Assembly: GCF_011799805.1 (NCBI RefSeq)
Contig: NZ_WXUB01000003.1
Coordinates: forward strand, 434,001 to 498,000
Reading direction: 5' to 3'
Source of the DNA: Maribellus sediminis
Lineage (GTDB): Bacteria > Bacteroidota > Bacteroidia > Bacteroidales > Prolixibacteraceae
Length of the DNA: 64,000 bases
Part shown: one piece after another, positions 25,662-34,892 of the stretch
How the letters are laid out: every line of letters starts with the position of its first letter
Numbering within the stretch: the first letter of the stretch is position 1
Made by a program: the position numbers and the translations under genes
Notes under the pieces: generated by a model
Told to the model about the DNA's origin: nothing
What the model saw: the letters and a program-made list of their open reading frames with translations, nothing else
Database searches by the model: none

Positions 25662-28600
25662 TTAGAAAATAACCGAAAGCCCCAACGAGAAATTCCTTGC
25701 AAACGGGTAATTGATTCCCCGCTCCTGTTTTACTGTAGAAATGTAGAACAGGTTCGAAGTATTAGCGGTAAGCATAAAATTCTGAATGCCTTTGCTTTTC
25801 AGAAATTCGGAAGAGCTAAAATCATACCTCAGGTTGAGGTTATTAAAAGTCAGCGTATTCTCGTTTTGTACGAAGCGGGTCGATTTGAACGTTGTTGTGT
25901 TAACCATCAAGCCTTTAAATGCAGCTTCGTCACCTGGTTCCTGCCAGCGGTCGTCGTAAACCCGCGAATCAACATTGTACCTGAAGTTGGCATTTTCAAC
26001 CTTGTCAATAAGCGTGTTGTTATAGGATTGCCCGCCCAGTCGGTAGCCAAACGACATATTCACTGTTAGTTTTTTATAACGAAGAGTTGAATTGATGTTC
26101 CCCCGGTACTTAGGCTCGCTGTTACCACCGTCGATCAAATCGGCTGCACTCCAGATAAATGTTTTTTCGCCGTTTTTGCGTACATAAATTTCTTTACCGG
26201 TACTGGGATCGATACCCAGCGAACGTACCACCCAAATGGTATTAATGGAATATCCCTCGCGGAATAACTTATTAGGATTTGTAGTTGCAGCACTTTCCAG
26301 GTCCTCCTGTGCTTCTTTTAATGCTTCCGAAATTTCGAGAATCGTGTTCTTGTTGTGAATACTTGAAACCGAAATATTCCAGGTTAATCCCTCCTGATAA
26401 TTTTTAATGATATAGGTATTTAACAACAATTCGAATCCCCTGTTTTCTACCTTACCAATGTTGGCAACGTAGCTGTTAAAACCGTTTGATGCAGGCAGGT
26501 CGACTGAAGAGATCAGGTCGTTTGTTTTGTCGAGGTACATATCGAGCTGAAAAAGCAGGCGCGAATCAAGAAAGGCAGACTCGAATCCCACGTTATGATT
26601 CAATTTCTGCTGCCATTTCAGATCGGTATTTCCAAGAGAAGCAAGGTAGGCACCTGTCCAATTGTAATAGCGGTCGTCGGTGTAGTACCTGTAGGTTGAA
26701 AGTGCCTGGTATGAATTGAAATTCTGCGAACCGTTGGTTCCGATCGAAGCCCGGAGTTTTAAACGGTCGATAAAGCTTCCTTCCATAAATGCTTCATCAT
26801 GCATGTTCCATCCAAGACCAATTGCCCAAAAGGTTGCAAAACGTTTGTCGGAACCGAATTGTGAAGAGCCGTCGTAACGAATCGATGCATCGATAATATA
26901 CTTTGCATCGTACATGTAGTTGGCATTTGCAGTTAATCCGATTGAGCGGCTTACGCTCTCGGAACCTGTGGGCGAACCGCCTTCGGCGTATTGAAGCGCA
27001 GTTCCCAGAAAATCGATACGTTGGCTACTGAATCCTTCTGCCTTAAATCCGTAATTCGTTGTATTGCTGGCGCGAACATTGTAATCGGCACCACCAAAAA
27101 TATAATGCTTATTGTTGATTACACTGTTGTAACTCAGGTTCAAACTGCCGTCGTACCTTAAACTGGCGCCTGTACCATAGGCATATGATCCCTTTCGAAA
27201 TGCATCGGCCTCCGAGTAGTTTGCAAAATCGGTGTGATCGGCAGGTTTAAATACATCGGAAGAGCTGTTTTGTTTCGTAATCCCCAGACTTCCTCGTAGT
27301 TTCAGATCGTGTGTAAGGTTCCACTCCACCGAAGTATTGTTGGTAATGCTGGTATTCTCGTTCGTATCAAAAGTATTCAAGGTTGCATTGTACAAGGGAT
27401 TGGTGGGCAATTTATTCCATCTTTCGAAATAATCTTTGTCGCCATAATAACCCAACTGTTTTAAAACGTTGCCATCCTCATCGTACCCCGACCAGTAGGG
27501 ATTCATTTTCACATAATCAGAAAAATTGCCGTACGGACTGTTTTCTACCTTGGTGATTCCGATCATGAGGTTATTCGAAAAGCGGAACTTCTCGTAAATG
27601 TAAGCCAGCTTTATACTTCCGTTCATGATGTCGCGTGAAGATCCTTTCATGGCACCTTCGATGTTGTTGTATTGCACCGAACCGGCATAGCGGAATCGCT
27701 GGTCGCCACCTTCGAGTCGGATGTTATGCTTGTGGCCAACTCCGGTGCGCAAAGGTTTCGATAACCAATAGGTATCAACACCGCGGTTCACCTCCGACAG
27801 AATCTGGTTATAATAGCGTTTAAGAATCAAATCCTTGCCGGCATTTTCGCTATCGTACAATCCAACTTTGTATTCGAGATCAAGCTTTTCCCGGGCATTC
27901 AATACATCATACTGTGTGAGGTCGGGAACCTCGAGGGTTAAATCGCTTCGCCAGGTAACCCGTAAATCGCCCGCCTCGGGTTGTTTACTGGTAACCACCA
28001 CTACGCCGTTGGCTCCTCTCGATCCGTAAATTGCAGTAGCAGAAGCATCTTTCAGAATGGTGATTGATTCAATATCATTTTCGTTCATATCCTGCAAAAC
28101 ACGCATGTTCGACTCGAATCCATCGAGGATAACTAGCGGAGTATTCAGGTTGGCATTGGCTTCGTCGTACAATTCATTCACATTCGGAATACTCGAAGAA
28201 CCACGGATCTGAATATCAGGCAACCTATTGGGATCCGACCCCCAGTTATTATTTTCGAGGATATTGAAAGAGGGTTCCAGGTTTTGAAGACTGGTAAGTA
28301 CACTTCGGTTTCCAAACTGTTGCAATTCGTCGCCTTTAACCGTGTTTGATGCTCCTGTATACGATTCAGTTTTGCGGGTAAAAATCCCGGTAACCACTAC
28401 CTCTTCAATATCGGTTACATCCACTTCCATGGTTACATTCAACAGGTTTTTGCCAAGCACATCTACCGACTGTGTTTTGTAACCAATAAACGAGAAAAAC
28501 AGTTTCCCGGGAACATCGGGAACAGTGATGGAATAATTACCATCGATATTCGTTGTTGTTCCTACCATAAAGCTTGCCTGGCCTTCTTTCTGAAAACCAA

Positions 28601-29036
28601 TGGTTACTCCCGGCATTGGAAGGTCATTCTCATCGAGAACACGGCCAAGTATTTTTTTTTGTTGCACTTGCCTGGGGGTTTCCTTCATCTTTATAACTAC
28701 TGTCCCGTCCTTAATCTCGTATCCAATGTTTGTCCCTGTGAAACAACTATCGAGCACTTGTGTAAGTGAAGCGTTCTTAACTGTAAAGCTCACTTTGGGT
28801 GCCTTACTGACGAGGTCCTCCTCATAAACAAATGATATCTCGCCTTTAGTTCTTAGCTCTTGCAACACTTCCTTCACCGTTGCATTCTCGTAACTAAGAG
28901 AAAAACTTTGCTGTGCTATTGCTGTAAAAAGGAAACTAAAAAATAAGAGCAGTGTCAATACGCCTTTCTTCCTGTAAAAGAGAAAGACACTTAACGCTTT
29001 ACTAAGAGCATGTATCGATTTAGTATGTTGATTCAT
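25662..29036 (-). CDS. SusC/RagA-type TonB-dependent transporter with STN signalling domain
   Basis: 1124 aa from the ATG at 29036 (MNQHTKSIHALSKAL). An upstream in-frame Met at 29105 would add 23 residues that look unlike a signal peptide, so the later start is preferred. After the signal (FFSFLFTAIAQQ) comes an STN domain, about 43-112 (FSLSYENATVKEVLQEL). It is followed by a CarbopepD regulatory domain (GRVLDENDLPMPGVTIGF), the TonB box region (IEEVVVTG), the plug (SITILKDASATAIYGSRGA) and a 22-strand barrel ending LGLSVIF. The STN domain contacts a FecR-type anti-sigma factor, and one is encoded divergently. The ligand is unknown. Confidence 0.95.
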   Translation of the reverse strand: MNQHTKSIHALSKALSVFLFYRKKGVLTLLLFFSFLFTAIAQQSFSLSYENATVKEVLQELRTKGEISFVYEEDLVSKAPKVSFTVKNASLTQVLDSCFTGTNIGYEIKDGTVVIKMKETPRQVQQKKILGRVLDENDLPMPGVTIGFQKEGQASFMVGTTTNIDGNYSITVPDVPGKLFFSFIGYKTQSVDVLGKNLLNVTMEVDVTDIEEVVVTGIFTRKTESYTGASNTVKGDELQQFGNRSVLTSLQNLEPSFNILENNNWGSDPNRLPDIQIRGSSSIPNVNELYDEANANLNTPLVILDGFESNMRVLQDMNENDIESITILKDASATAIYGSRGANGVVVVTSKQPEAGDLRVTWRSDLTLEVPDLTQYDVLNAREKLDLEYKVGLYDSENAGKDLILKRYYNQILSEVNRGVDTYWLSKPLRTGVGHKHNIRLEGGDQRFRYAGSVQYNNIEGAMKGSSRDIMNGSIKLAYIYEKFRFSNNLMIGITKVENSPYGNFSDYVKMNPYWSGYDEDGNVLKQLGYYGDKDYFERWNKLPTNPLYNATLNTFDTNENTSITNNTSVEWNLTHDLKLRGSLGITKQNSSSDVFKPADHTDFANYSEADAFRKGSYAYGTGASLRYDGSLNLSYNSVINNKHYIFGGADYNVRASNTTNYGFKAEGFSSQRIDFLGTALQYAEGGSPTGSESVSRSIGLTANANYMYDAKYIIDASIRYDGSSQFGSDKRFATFWAIGLGWNMHDEAFMEGSFIDRLKLRASIGTNGSQNFNSYQALSTYRYYTDDRYYNWTGAYLASLGNTDLKWQQKLNHNVGFESAFLDSRLLFQLDMYLDKTNDLISSVDLPASNGFNSYVANIGKVENRGFELLLNTYIIKNYQEGLTWNISVSSIHNKNTILEISEALKEAQEDLESAATTNPNKLFREGYSINTIWVVRSLGIDPSTGKEIYVRKNGEKTFIWSAADLIDGGNSEPKYRGNINSTLRYKKLTVNMSFGYRLGGQSYNNTLIDKVENANFRYNVDSRVYDDRWQEPGDEAAFKGLMVNTTTFKSTRFVQNENTLTFNNLNLRYDFSSSEFLKSKGIQNFMLTANTSNLFYISTVKQERGINYPFARNFSLGLSVIF

Positions 29037-29103
29037 ATAATAATGCAATAATTTGATTTCAAACCTTACTATTTTTTTGTTGCTAAATAAGTTGGATGTT
29101 ACC

Positions 29104-29122
29104 ACCGATTGATTTTATCGGT
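29104..29122. promoter_or_regulatory. Short inverted repeat upstream of susC (ACCGAT-N7-ATCGGT)
   Basis: Six-base perfect arms at 29104-29109 and 29117-29122, about 68 bases before the susC ATG. It may be an operator, a 5' leader hairpin, or chance. Confidence 0.3.
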
Positions 29123-29919
29123 ACAGAGTCGTTTAGAATAATGAATCTTGTCTTTATCTTTTGACCTCAATTTCTACGCATTCTCTGTATCATACTCCTT
29201 ACAATTCCGACTTAGCTATTTAGAAGACACGCCGGATGCAAAAAAGAGTTAAACGAGAATTAAAAAAAATTAAGGACTTATCTAAAAACCCTACAAAAAG
29301 AACAAAATTATTCTGCCTATAATCTTATATATCAGATGCATAGAAATCTAAATACACAAAATAAGATTCCTGATAATTTTTGCTTTGAGAATAAAATTAA
29401 CTGATGGTTTGCTTACTTTTCAAATTCGCTAATCCGCCTTTTTGTCCATTTTTTCGCAAAAGCCATCCTTCAACGGTACAATTTCACTCGATTCATATTC
29501 CAGCTATAACATGTTTTCAATTTTGTATTTCTAATTAATTGTTATTCTGCGCTTTAAAAACAGGCGGCGAAAATAAGCCTATTTTTGGGCTTGACCAAAT
29601 CGTATTTTTCTGATACAGGAACGAAATCACTCGACAGGAGTCTTACAAATGCTCACTTCGCTTTTTTGACAAACTGAAAACAGCAATTACATCTCAAAAT
29701 TATTAGCCTCAGCATAACCTGCATATGTGGCTATATATCTGCTAATTAACAAACCCAACATACCGTTTACATAAATAAATTCATTCATTTACAACTTCCC
29801 CTCTCAATTATTCGTTGTATGGATATTAAGTAAAAGATTATTCGTGTCTTCTTTCATTTTTCTAACTTGGACGCGAATTTCAGGAAAGATCGATACATAC
29901 TAAAATCATTTGTTTCAGC
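29123..29919. other. Long divergent intergenic region between susC and the ECF sigma gene
   Basis: About 800 AT-rich bases with no convincing ORF. Points of note: a minus-strand TAATTTTG (29303-29310) and a plus-strand TATTTTTG (29580-29587) fit the -7 consensus, and the second sits in the loop of AAGCC (29575-29579) / GGCTT (29588-29592). Neither has a good -33 partner, so an ECF-type promoter for susC is possible but not visible to me. The size leaves room for a regulatory RNA. I see no tRNA or tandem repeat. Confidence 0.4.
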
Positions 29920-30474
29920 TTGAACCAGAGAAGCAAAAATACCTCAGAGCAAAGCTTCGTCGATAGCAAAAGCTATGAAAGCTTTAAAGTGCTTTTCGGA
30001 AAGTACTTTAAAAGCCTGTGCTTTTTTGCGATGAAATATTTGCAATCGATGGAAGCAGCCGAAGATGTTGTTCAGGATGCTTTTCGCGAATTGTGGGAAA
30101 AACGCTCGGAGGTTCGGGAATCGGACAAGCTGCCCATTTACCTGTATCAAACTGTTAAAAATAAATGCATCAACCTCATTCGCAAAAATAAATCGCAAGA
30201 GAAATACCTTGAATGGATTCAACACAACCAGCTATTTGTAACCTACGAAGACAAAGCGATGATCGAAGCCGAAATCTTTCGTGAAATTATGTTCCACGTT
30301 GATGCCTTACCCGAAAAAAGCAGGGAAGTTTTTAAACTAAGTTACCTCCACAAAAAAAAGGAACAGGAAATTTCCGAATTGCTAAACGTATCGGTAAACA
30401 CCGTTAAAACACACAAAATGAGGGCAAAAAAGGCACTCCAGGCAAAACTGAAACATCTGAGTCTGGATGATTAA
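29920..30474 (+). CDS. ECF-family RNA polymerase sigma factor
   Basis: 184 aa from a TTG start. The next Met is inside region 2, so the TTG is the reasonable choice. Region 2 is at about 20-85 (FKVLFGKYFKSLCFFAMKYL, EDVVQDAFRELWEKR) and region 4 at about 125-175 (LPEKSREVFKLSYLHKKKEQEISELL, SVNTVKTHKMRAKKAL). It belongs to the Bacteroidota-type group paired with FecR proteins. It would direct transcription of the susC operon when the transporter signals occupancy. The FecR gene follows after 70 bases. Confidence 0.93.
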   Translation: MNQRSKNTSEQSFVDSKSYESFKVLFGKYFKSLCFFAMKYLQSMEAAEDVVQDAFRELWEKRSEVRESDKLPIYLYQTVKNKCINLIRKNKSQEKYLEWIQHNQLFVTYEDKAMIEAEIFREIMFHVDALPEKSREVFKLSYLHKKKEQEISELLNVSVNTVKTHKMRAKKALQAKLKHLSLDD

Positions 30475-30544
30475 GCTCAAAATTCAAAAAAAGTAAAAAT
30501 ACCTTTCACCTAATTTGTCAACCAAATCGTCTAATTAATTGAAC

Positions 30545-31732
30545 ATGGGAAAAAATACATTTGATAAGGATTATTTGACCTATCTGATCAGCAGGAAAAT
30601 CGAAGGTACAATCGAGCCGGAAGAGCTTCGCGAGCTTAACTCGTGGAGCGAAAAGTCGGAAGAAAATGCCATGTGGCTGGCCGACTTCGAAGGTCCGGAT
30701 TACATTCGTGAAAGCCTGACCAGTTTCGACTCCTTTGATGAAGAAGCTGCCTGGCAACGTCTTGATGCTTCGATTGTTAAAGAAGAAAAACAACAACCAC
30801 GCCGCATTGCCATGTGGATTAAAGTTGCCGCTGTTCTTGTTCTTGCACTTTTTAGCGGAAGCACCTTCTATTTTATTAAAAACACCGACAGAAATCCATT
30901 GGCCGGAATAATAGCCGATGATGTGAAACCGGGAGTTACCAACGCCTACCTGGTTGTTGACGAGAACAGCCAGATTTCGTTGACCAACGATTCAAGCCGC
31001 GTGGTGGTTGCCGACCAACTGATCGCCAGTGTCGATCAAGGAACGCTGCATTACGAGAGCGACATAAAACAGCTGCCGAAACAGCATCACCGAATTGTGG
31101 TTCCCGAGAAATCGGAGTACCACTTCACCTTACCCGACGGATCGAGAGTTTGGCTGAATGCCGGTTCAAGCCTGGAATATGATGTTCCGTTTGCCGACTC
31201 TGCCAGAAACCTGACGCTTCAGGGCGAAATGTACATTGAGGTACAAAAAATGTCGGGTAAAAGAATGTCAATCGATACGCATTACGGGAAGGTAGTAGTT
31301 ACAGGAACCCAGTTCAACCTGCAGGCCTATAGCAACGAAGAGAAAGTAGTAACCACACTGGCTGAAGGAAGTGTGATTTATGTGACCAAAACCGGACTGG
31401 AGAGAATGATCCAACCCGGTCAGCAGATCAGTGTTGACAAAACAACAAATGATATTGAAGTAAGTGATGTTGATCCGGGAATGTACGCTTCGTGGAAAGA
31501 CGGCCGCTTAGTGGTTGATGCCGAATCGCTCGATAAAATAATGCGCAACCTGAGCCGCTGGTACGGTATCAACTACCAGTTCGAAAGTGAACGGCTAAAG
31601 GATATCAAGTACAGTATCAATGTTGAGAAATATGAAAACCTGTCGTCAATTCTTGAACTCATCGAAGCCACAGGAAAAGTAAAATTTACTATTGAAGACA
31701 ACACCGTTACGGTGAATATAAATAATTCGTAA
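30545..31732 (+). CDS. FecR-family anti-sigma factor with C-terminal DUF4974
   Basis: 395 aa from the ATG at 30545; a TTG two codons earlier is possible. The N-terminal cytoplasmic part (about 1-88) holds the sigma-binding region. A transmembrane helix is at about 90-111 (MWIKVAAVLVLALFSGSTFY). The periplasmic FecR domain (about 178-280) contains the core block FTLPDGSRVWLNAGSSLEYD, LQGEMYIEV and YGKVVVTGTQFNLQAY. The C-terminus is the STN-like DUF4974 (LDKIMRNLSRWYGINYQFES). It holds the ECF sigma inactive until contacted by the SusC STN domain. Next gene 33 bases on. Confidence 0.93.
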   Translation: MGKNTFDKDYLTYLISRKIEGTIEPEELRELNSWSEKSEENAMWLADFEGPDYIRESLTSFDSFDEEAAWQRLDASIVKEEKQQPRRIAMWIKVAAVLVLALFSGSTFYFIKNTDRNPLAGIIADDVKPGVTNAYLVVDENSQISLTNDSSRVVVADQLIASVDQGTLHYESDIKQLPKQHHRIVVPEKSEYHFTLPDGSRVWLNAGSSLEYDVPFADSARNLTLQGEMYIEVQKMSGKRMSIDTHYGKVVVTGTQFNLQAYSNEEKVVTTLAEGSVIYVTKTGLERMIQPGQQISVDKTTNDIEVSDVDPGMYASWKDGRLVVDAESLDKIMRNLSRWYGINYQFESERLKDIKYSINVEKYENLSSILELIEATGKVKFTIEDNTVTVNINNS

Positions 31733-31765
31733 ACGTTTAATTATTACATATCTAAAAAGACAATT

Positions 31766-33304
31766 ATGAAAAAAATTTACTTAATTCTGACTATTTTATT
31801 TTTTACAGGTACAGCATTTGCTCAGGGGACCTTTTTGTTGAAGGATGTTGCAGCAGGAGAAGCAGATGCATTTCCATCGAACCTTGTTGCCACAGATAAT
31901 GTTTTGATTTACAAGGGAGCAGATTCAGGCAAAAATTTGGAAATAGTTGTCTCGGACGGAACGGAAGCGGGCACATATTTTTACGATGTATTACCCGGAA
32001 CCTACGTAAATTCATTAAATGGTTTAACTTACGACAAGTCTTCAGGAATGAGGTATCCTGTTTTATACAAGGGTAAAGCATATTTCAACCTGAAATATTA
32101 TTTTGACGCGCCTGCAGTTGGAGCTCCTGATTCAAGAGAAGCTTTTTTTACAATTGATGAAAGCAATGGTTTATCAGCTGACAGATTGGATACAGTAAGA
32201 GTTTTTGATGGTCTGACACCCAATGTTTATGCAAATTATGGCGACACATTATTGTTCAGCAGTAATACCGGCGACCGCGAAATATACATGTGGGATGGTG
32301 TGAATGCTCCCGAGGTATTACCAAACCAGTTGGATTCAATTGACAGCCGCGGAACTTTCGTTGTTTTAGGTGACAAATTAATCATTTGGGGAGCACTTTA
32401 TGCCAATAAATCTGTTACTGGCGACGAACTGCTTACCTATGATATAAAAACCGGGGCTATTGACACGTTGGGAGACCTTACCGCAGGCTCCAAAGGCTCA
32501 TCCTATTCAACAGCTAAAATTGCAGTTCTTGGAGATAAATGCTACTTCATCCAAAACTCAAAGCTCTGGGAAACTAACGGAACCGCTGCCGGAACTCAAC
32601 AGGTTATTACCGAGGGAAGTTATTTGAACGACACCAACCAGGTATACGACAACCTGTTTGCATGGAAAGATAAACTGTATTTTTCAGGAAAAGACATGAT
32701 GGACGGAGGAAGCAAAACTGTTTACGATGTTCAGTTATATGTATACGATCCGGCAGCAGGCGAAGTAACCCGAATAACTTCAATTGAAAAAGAAGGTGAA
32801 GAAGGAACTGCTTTCGCACATTACCCAAAGTGCTTTGCCTCTTTTAACGACCATTTGTATTATGTTGGCCGAAACGGAACAAACAGTTACCACTTGTTTG
32901 AAACCGACGGTGTGACAAGTACTCCGATTTCAAGCACAATCTACGCCGACGATGAAACTCCGGTGGTATTTAAAGACAAATTGTATTTCGTGGGCGAGAA
33001 AGCTGATGGCAGTACAGGTACTGAAGTATTTGTTTTCGATCCACTGCTTTCTTCTGTTAGCAGTTTGGCAGATAGCAACAAAAGAGCTTTTGAAGTATAT
33101 CCGAATCCATCAAACGGGTATGTATATGTAAAAGGAATAAACGATACCAACGCTGCTTATTCAATCTACAGCATCAGCGGAAGCATTGTAAAAAGCGGAA
33201 ACATTCAGTTCAACCGCATCGATTACAATTTGAATCCGGGTTCTTTCATCCTGCAGATCAACGATACTGATGCGGTAAAAAGCCAAAAATTCCTGGTACG
33301 ATAG
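31766..33304 (+). CDS. Secreted DGT-repeat beta-propeller-like protein with T9SS type A sorting domain
   Basis: 512 aa. Signal peptide MKKIYLILTILFFTGTAFAQ. Several repeats of the ELW..DGT..GT kind are present: VVSDGTEAGTYFYD, LWETNGTAAGTQQVI, LFETDGVTSTPIS and AYFNLKYYF-like spacers. These normally form propeller blades. The C-terminal about 75 residues (FEVYPNPSNGYVYVKG ... QKFLVR) form the type IX secretion sorting domain, so the protein is exported across the outer membrane and may be anchored. It lies 33 bases after fecR and ends in a strong terminator, so it is probably co-transcribed with the sigma/anti-sigma pair. Partner or ligand unknown. Confidence 0.85.
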   Translation: MKKIYLILTILFFTGTAFAQGTFLLKDVAAGEADAFPSNLVATDNVLIYKGADSGKNLEIVVSDGTEAGTYFYDVLPGTYVNSLNGLTYDKSSGMRYPVLYKGKAYFNLKYYFDAPAVGAPDSREAFFTIDESNGLSADRLDTVRVFDGLTPNVYANYGDTLLFSSNTGDREIYMWDGVNAPEVLPNQLDSIDSRGTFVVLGDKLIIWGALYANKSVTGDELLTYDIKTGAIDTLGDLTAGSKGSSYSTAKIAVLGDKCYFIQNSKLWETNGTAAGTQQVITEGSYLNDTNQVYDNLFAWKDKLYFSGKDMMDGGSKTVYDVQLYVYDPAAGEVTRITSIEKEGEEGTAFAHYPKCFASFNDHLYYVGRNGTNSYHLFETDGVTSTPISSTIYADDETPVVFKDKLYFVGEKADGSTGTEVFVFDPLLSSVSSLADSNKRAFEVYPNPSNGYVYVKGINDTNAAYSIYSISGSIVKSGNIQFNRIDYNLNPGSFILQINDTDAVKSQKFLVR

Positions 33305-33367
33305 GCAATCGTAAATCTACACAAAAATCGATTTTTCATAGAGATAGTTATAGCACAGTTTGAATGT

Positions 33368-33392
33368 AGCCCGGGTTTACCCGGGCTTTTCT
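33368..33392 (+). terminator. Strong terminator after the sigma/FecR/T9SS operon
   Basis: Perfect nine-base stem AGCCCGGGT (33368-33376) / ACCCGGGCT (33379-33387) with a TT loop and TTTTCTTTG tail. Confidence 0.9.
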
Positions 33393-33613
33393 TTGATAAA
33401 AACATAGAACCGAACCAGCCCGGAATGCTCCTCGTAGCAGAAACACTATTTCCTCTTTTCTAATATCTTTTGCCCAATTTTAAGGTCTAAATTCGAAGCG
33501 AATATGTGCTAAGCAGGTTGCTGTCTATTCCGGATTATAAGTTCTCAGTGTTGCCCTTTCAATAGTAAGTATTTGACAGGATCTGACCAGAGGGTCTCAG
33601 GAGTATTCAAGCA
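33393..33613. other. Intergenic region with no gene seen
   Basis: Part of the 360-base gap between two convergent operons. It has only the two terminators at its edges. I see no ORF, repeat or RNA in between. Confidence 0.5.
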
Positions 33614-33643
33614 ACAAAAAAGGCCCGGTAGATACCGAGCCTT
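33614..33643 (-). terminator. Terminator after galM
   Basis: Stem AAGGCCCGGT / ACCGAGCCTT (33620-33643) with AGAT loop, T run on the minus strand. It is almost the same sequence as the terminators at 8224 and 19044. Confidence 0.8.
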
Positions 33644-33664
33644 CATCCATTATTTAGTTTGAAA

Positions 33665-34789
33665 TTATTCAACTCCAAATTTGTACACACAAATCGAGTA
33701 GTACTCGTCACCCGGTTCAAGAATTGTTGACGGGAATTCAGGTTTATTAGGACTGTCGGGGTAGTGCTGTGTTTCCAGACAGAAAGCACCACGGAAAACA
33801 TAAGGCACTCCTTCTTTTCCGCTAACGGTTCCATCGAGGAAATTACCACCATAGAATTGCATGCCAGGTTCGTTGGTCAGCACTTCCATTGTGCGGCCCG
33901 AAGCAGGTTCAACAACCTTTCCAGCAAAGGTTAATCCTTCAGAGGCAGGGTTTAAAACCCAGTTATGGTCGTAGCCATTACCTAATTTCAATTGTTCGAA
34001 ATCAGCATCGATACGTGCACCAATTGCGGTTGGTGTTCTGAAATCCATCGGCGTTCCTTCAACAGGTGCCAGTTCTCCGGTAGGTATCAAACCGGCATCA
34101 ACCGGCGTGTATTTATCGGCATTAATCTGAACGATATGATCGTTCACTGTACCTTGTCCGGCACCTTTCAGGTTAAAGAAAGAATGGTGCGTGAGGTTTA
34201 CCGGAGTGGCCTTATCGGTTGTAGCCCAGTATTCAATTTTAAGTTCGTTATTGTCGGTAAGCTGGTACTGAACTTTAACATTCAGATTTCCGGGGTAACC
34301 TTCTTCTCCATCGGGAGATAGATAAGTAAGCACCAGGGTTTGATCATCGGGTTGGGTGGCGTCCCAAACCACATTGTTGTATCCTTTAATACCGCCGTGC
34401 AGCGCATTGGCTCCGTTATTTTGAGCCAATTGATATGTTTCTTCACCAATGGTAAACGTTCCGTTGGCAATACGGTTTCCGTAGCGGCCAATCAGCGAAC
34501 CAAAATATTTTTCACTGGTGGTTTCGTAGCTTTTAATATTATCAAAGCCCAGTACAATGTCGCCAAAGTTGCCGTTTTTGTCAGGTGTCCACAGATTTAC
34601 CACTTTACCACCGTAATTAGTGATCTGAACCAGCAAACCGTTGCTGTTTTTCAAACTGTACAGACTCACGGGTTTCCCATCAATTTCGGTTTTAAAATTA
34701 TCGGCGGGAATGGCTTTAGGCATTGTTTTTTCTTCCTGTGCACACGAAAACAACACGAGGAGAAGGAGAATTACAATCGAGTTCTTCAT
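33665..34789 (-). CDS. galM: Aldose 1-epimerase (mutarotase), lipoprotein
   Basis: 374 aa. The lipobox is LLLVLFSCAQEE, unusual for cytosolic GalM but common for secreted Bacteroidota mutarotases, placing it in the periplasm or at the surface. Family blocks: ITNYGGKVVNLWTPDK, YFGSLIGRYGNRIANG, NNGANALHGGIKGYNN, LTHHSFFNLKG with the catalytic His, GYDHNWVL, and LETQHYPDSPNKPEFP with the catalytic Glu. It interconverts alpha and beta anomers of hexoses such as glucose, galactose or arabinose. Single gene with its own terminator. Confidence 0.95.
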   Translation of the reverse strand: MKNSIVILLLLVLFSCAQEEKTMPKAIPADNFKTEIDGKPVSLYSLKNSNGLLVQITNYGGKVVNLWTPDKNGNFGDIVLGFDNIKSYETTSEKYFGSLIGRYGNRIANGTFTIGEETYQLAQNNGANALHGGIKGYNNVVWDATQPDDQTLVLTYLSPDGEEGYPGNLNVKVQYQLTDNNELKIEYWATTDKATPVNLTHHSFFNLKGAGQGTVNDHIVQINADKYTPVDAGLIPTGELAPVEGTPMDFRTPTAIGARIDADFEQLKLGNGYDHNWVLNPASEGLTFAGKVVEPASGRTMEVLTNEPGMQFYGGNFLDGTVSGKEGVPYVFRGAFCLETQHYPDSPNKPEFPSTILEPGDEYYSICVYKFGVE

Positions 34790-34892
34790 TTTAGGATTTT
34801 TTTACTGATTTAAAAGTGTGAATTTAACGCTTCTATTTTTACTTTATTCTATTATGCCAAAAAAAATTTAGACACAATAGATTTCCGTACAA

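Noticed and set aside
26425-26600. tRNA T-loop-like strings (TTCGAATCCC, CTCGAATCCC)
   Set aside because: Both lie inside the susC reading frame and have no matching acceptor or anticodon arms.
20408-29036. Polysaccharide utilisation locus
   Set aside because: No glycoside hydrolase, lyase or sulfatase lies between susC and the terminator at 20366; only SusCD and accessory lipoproteins.
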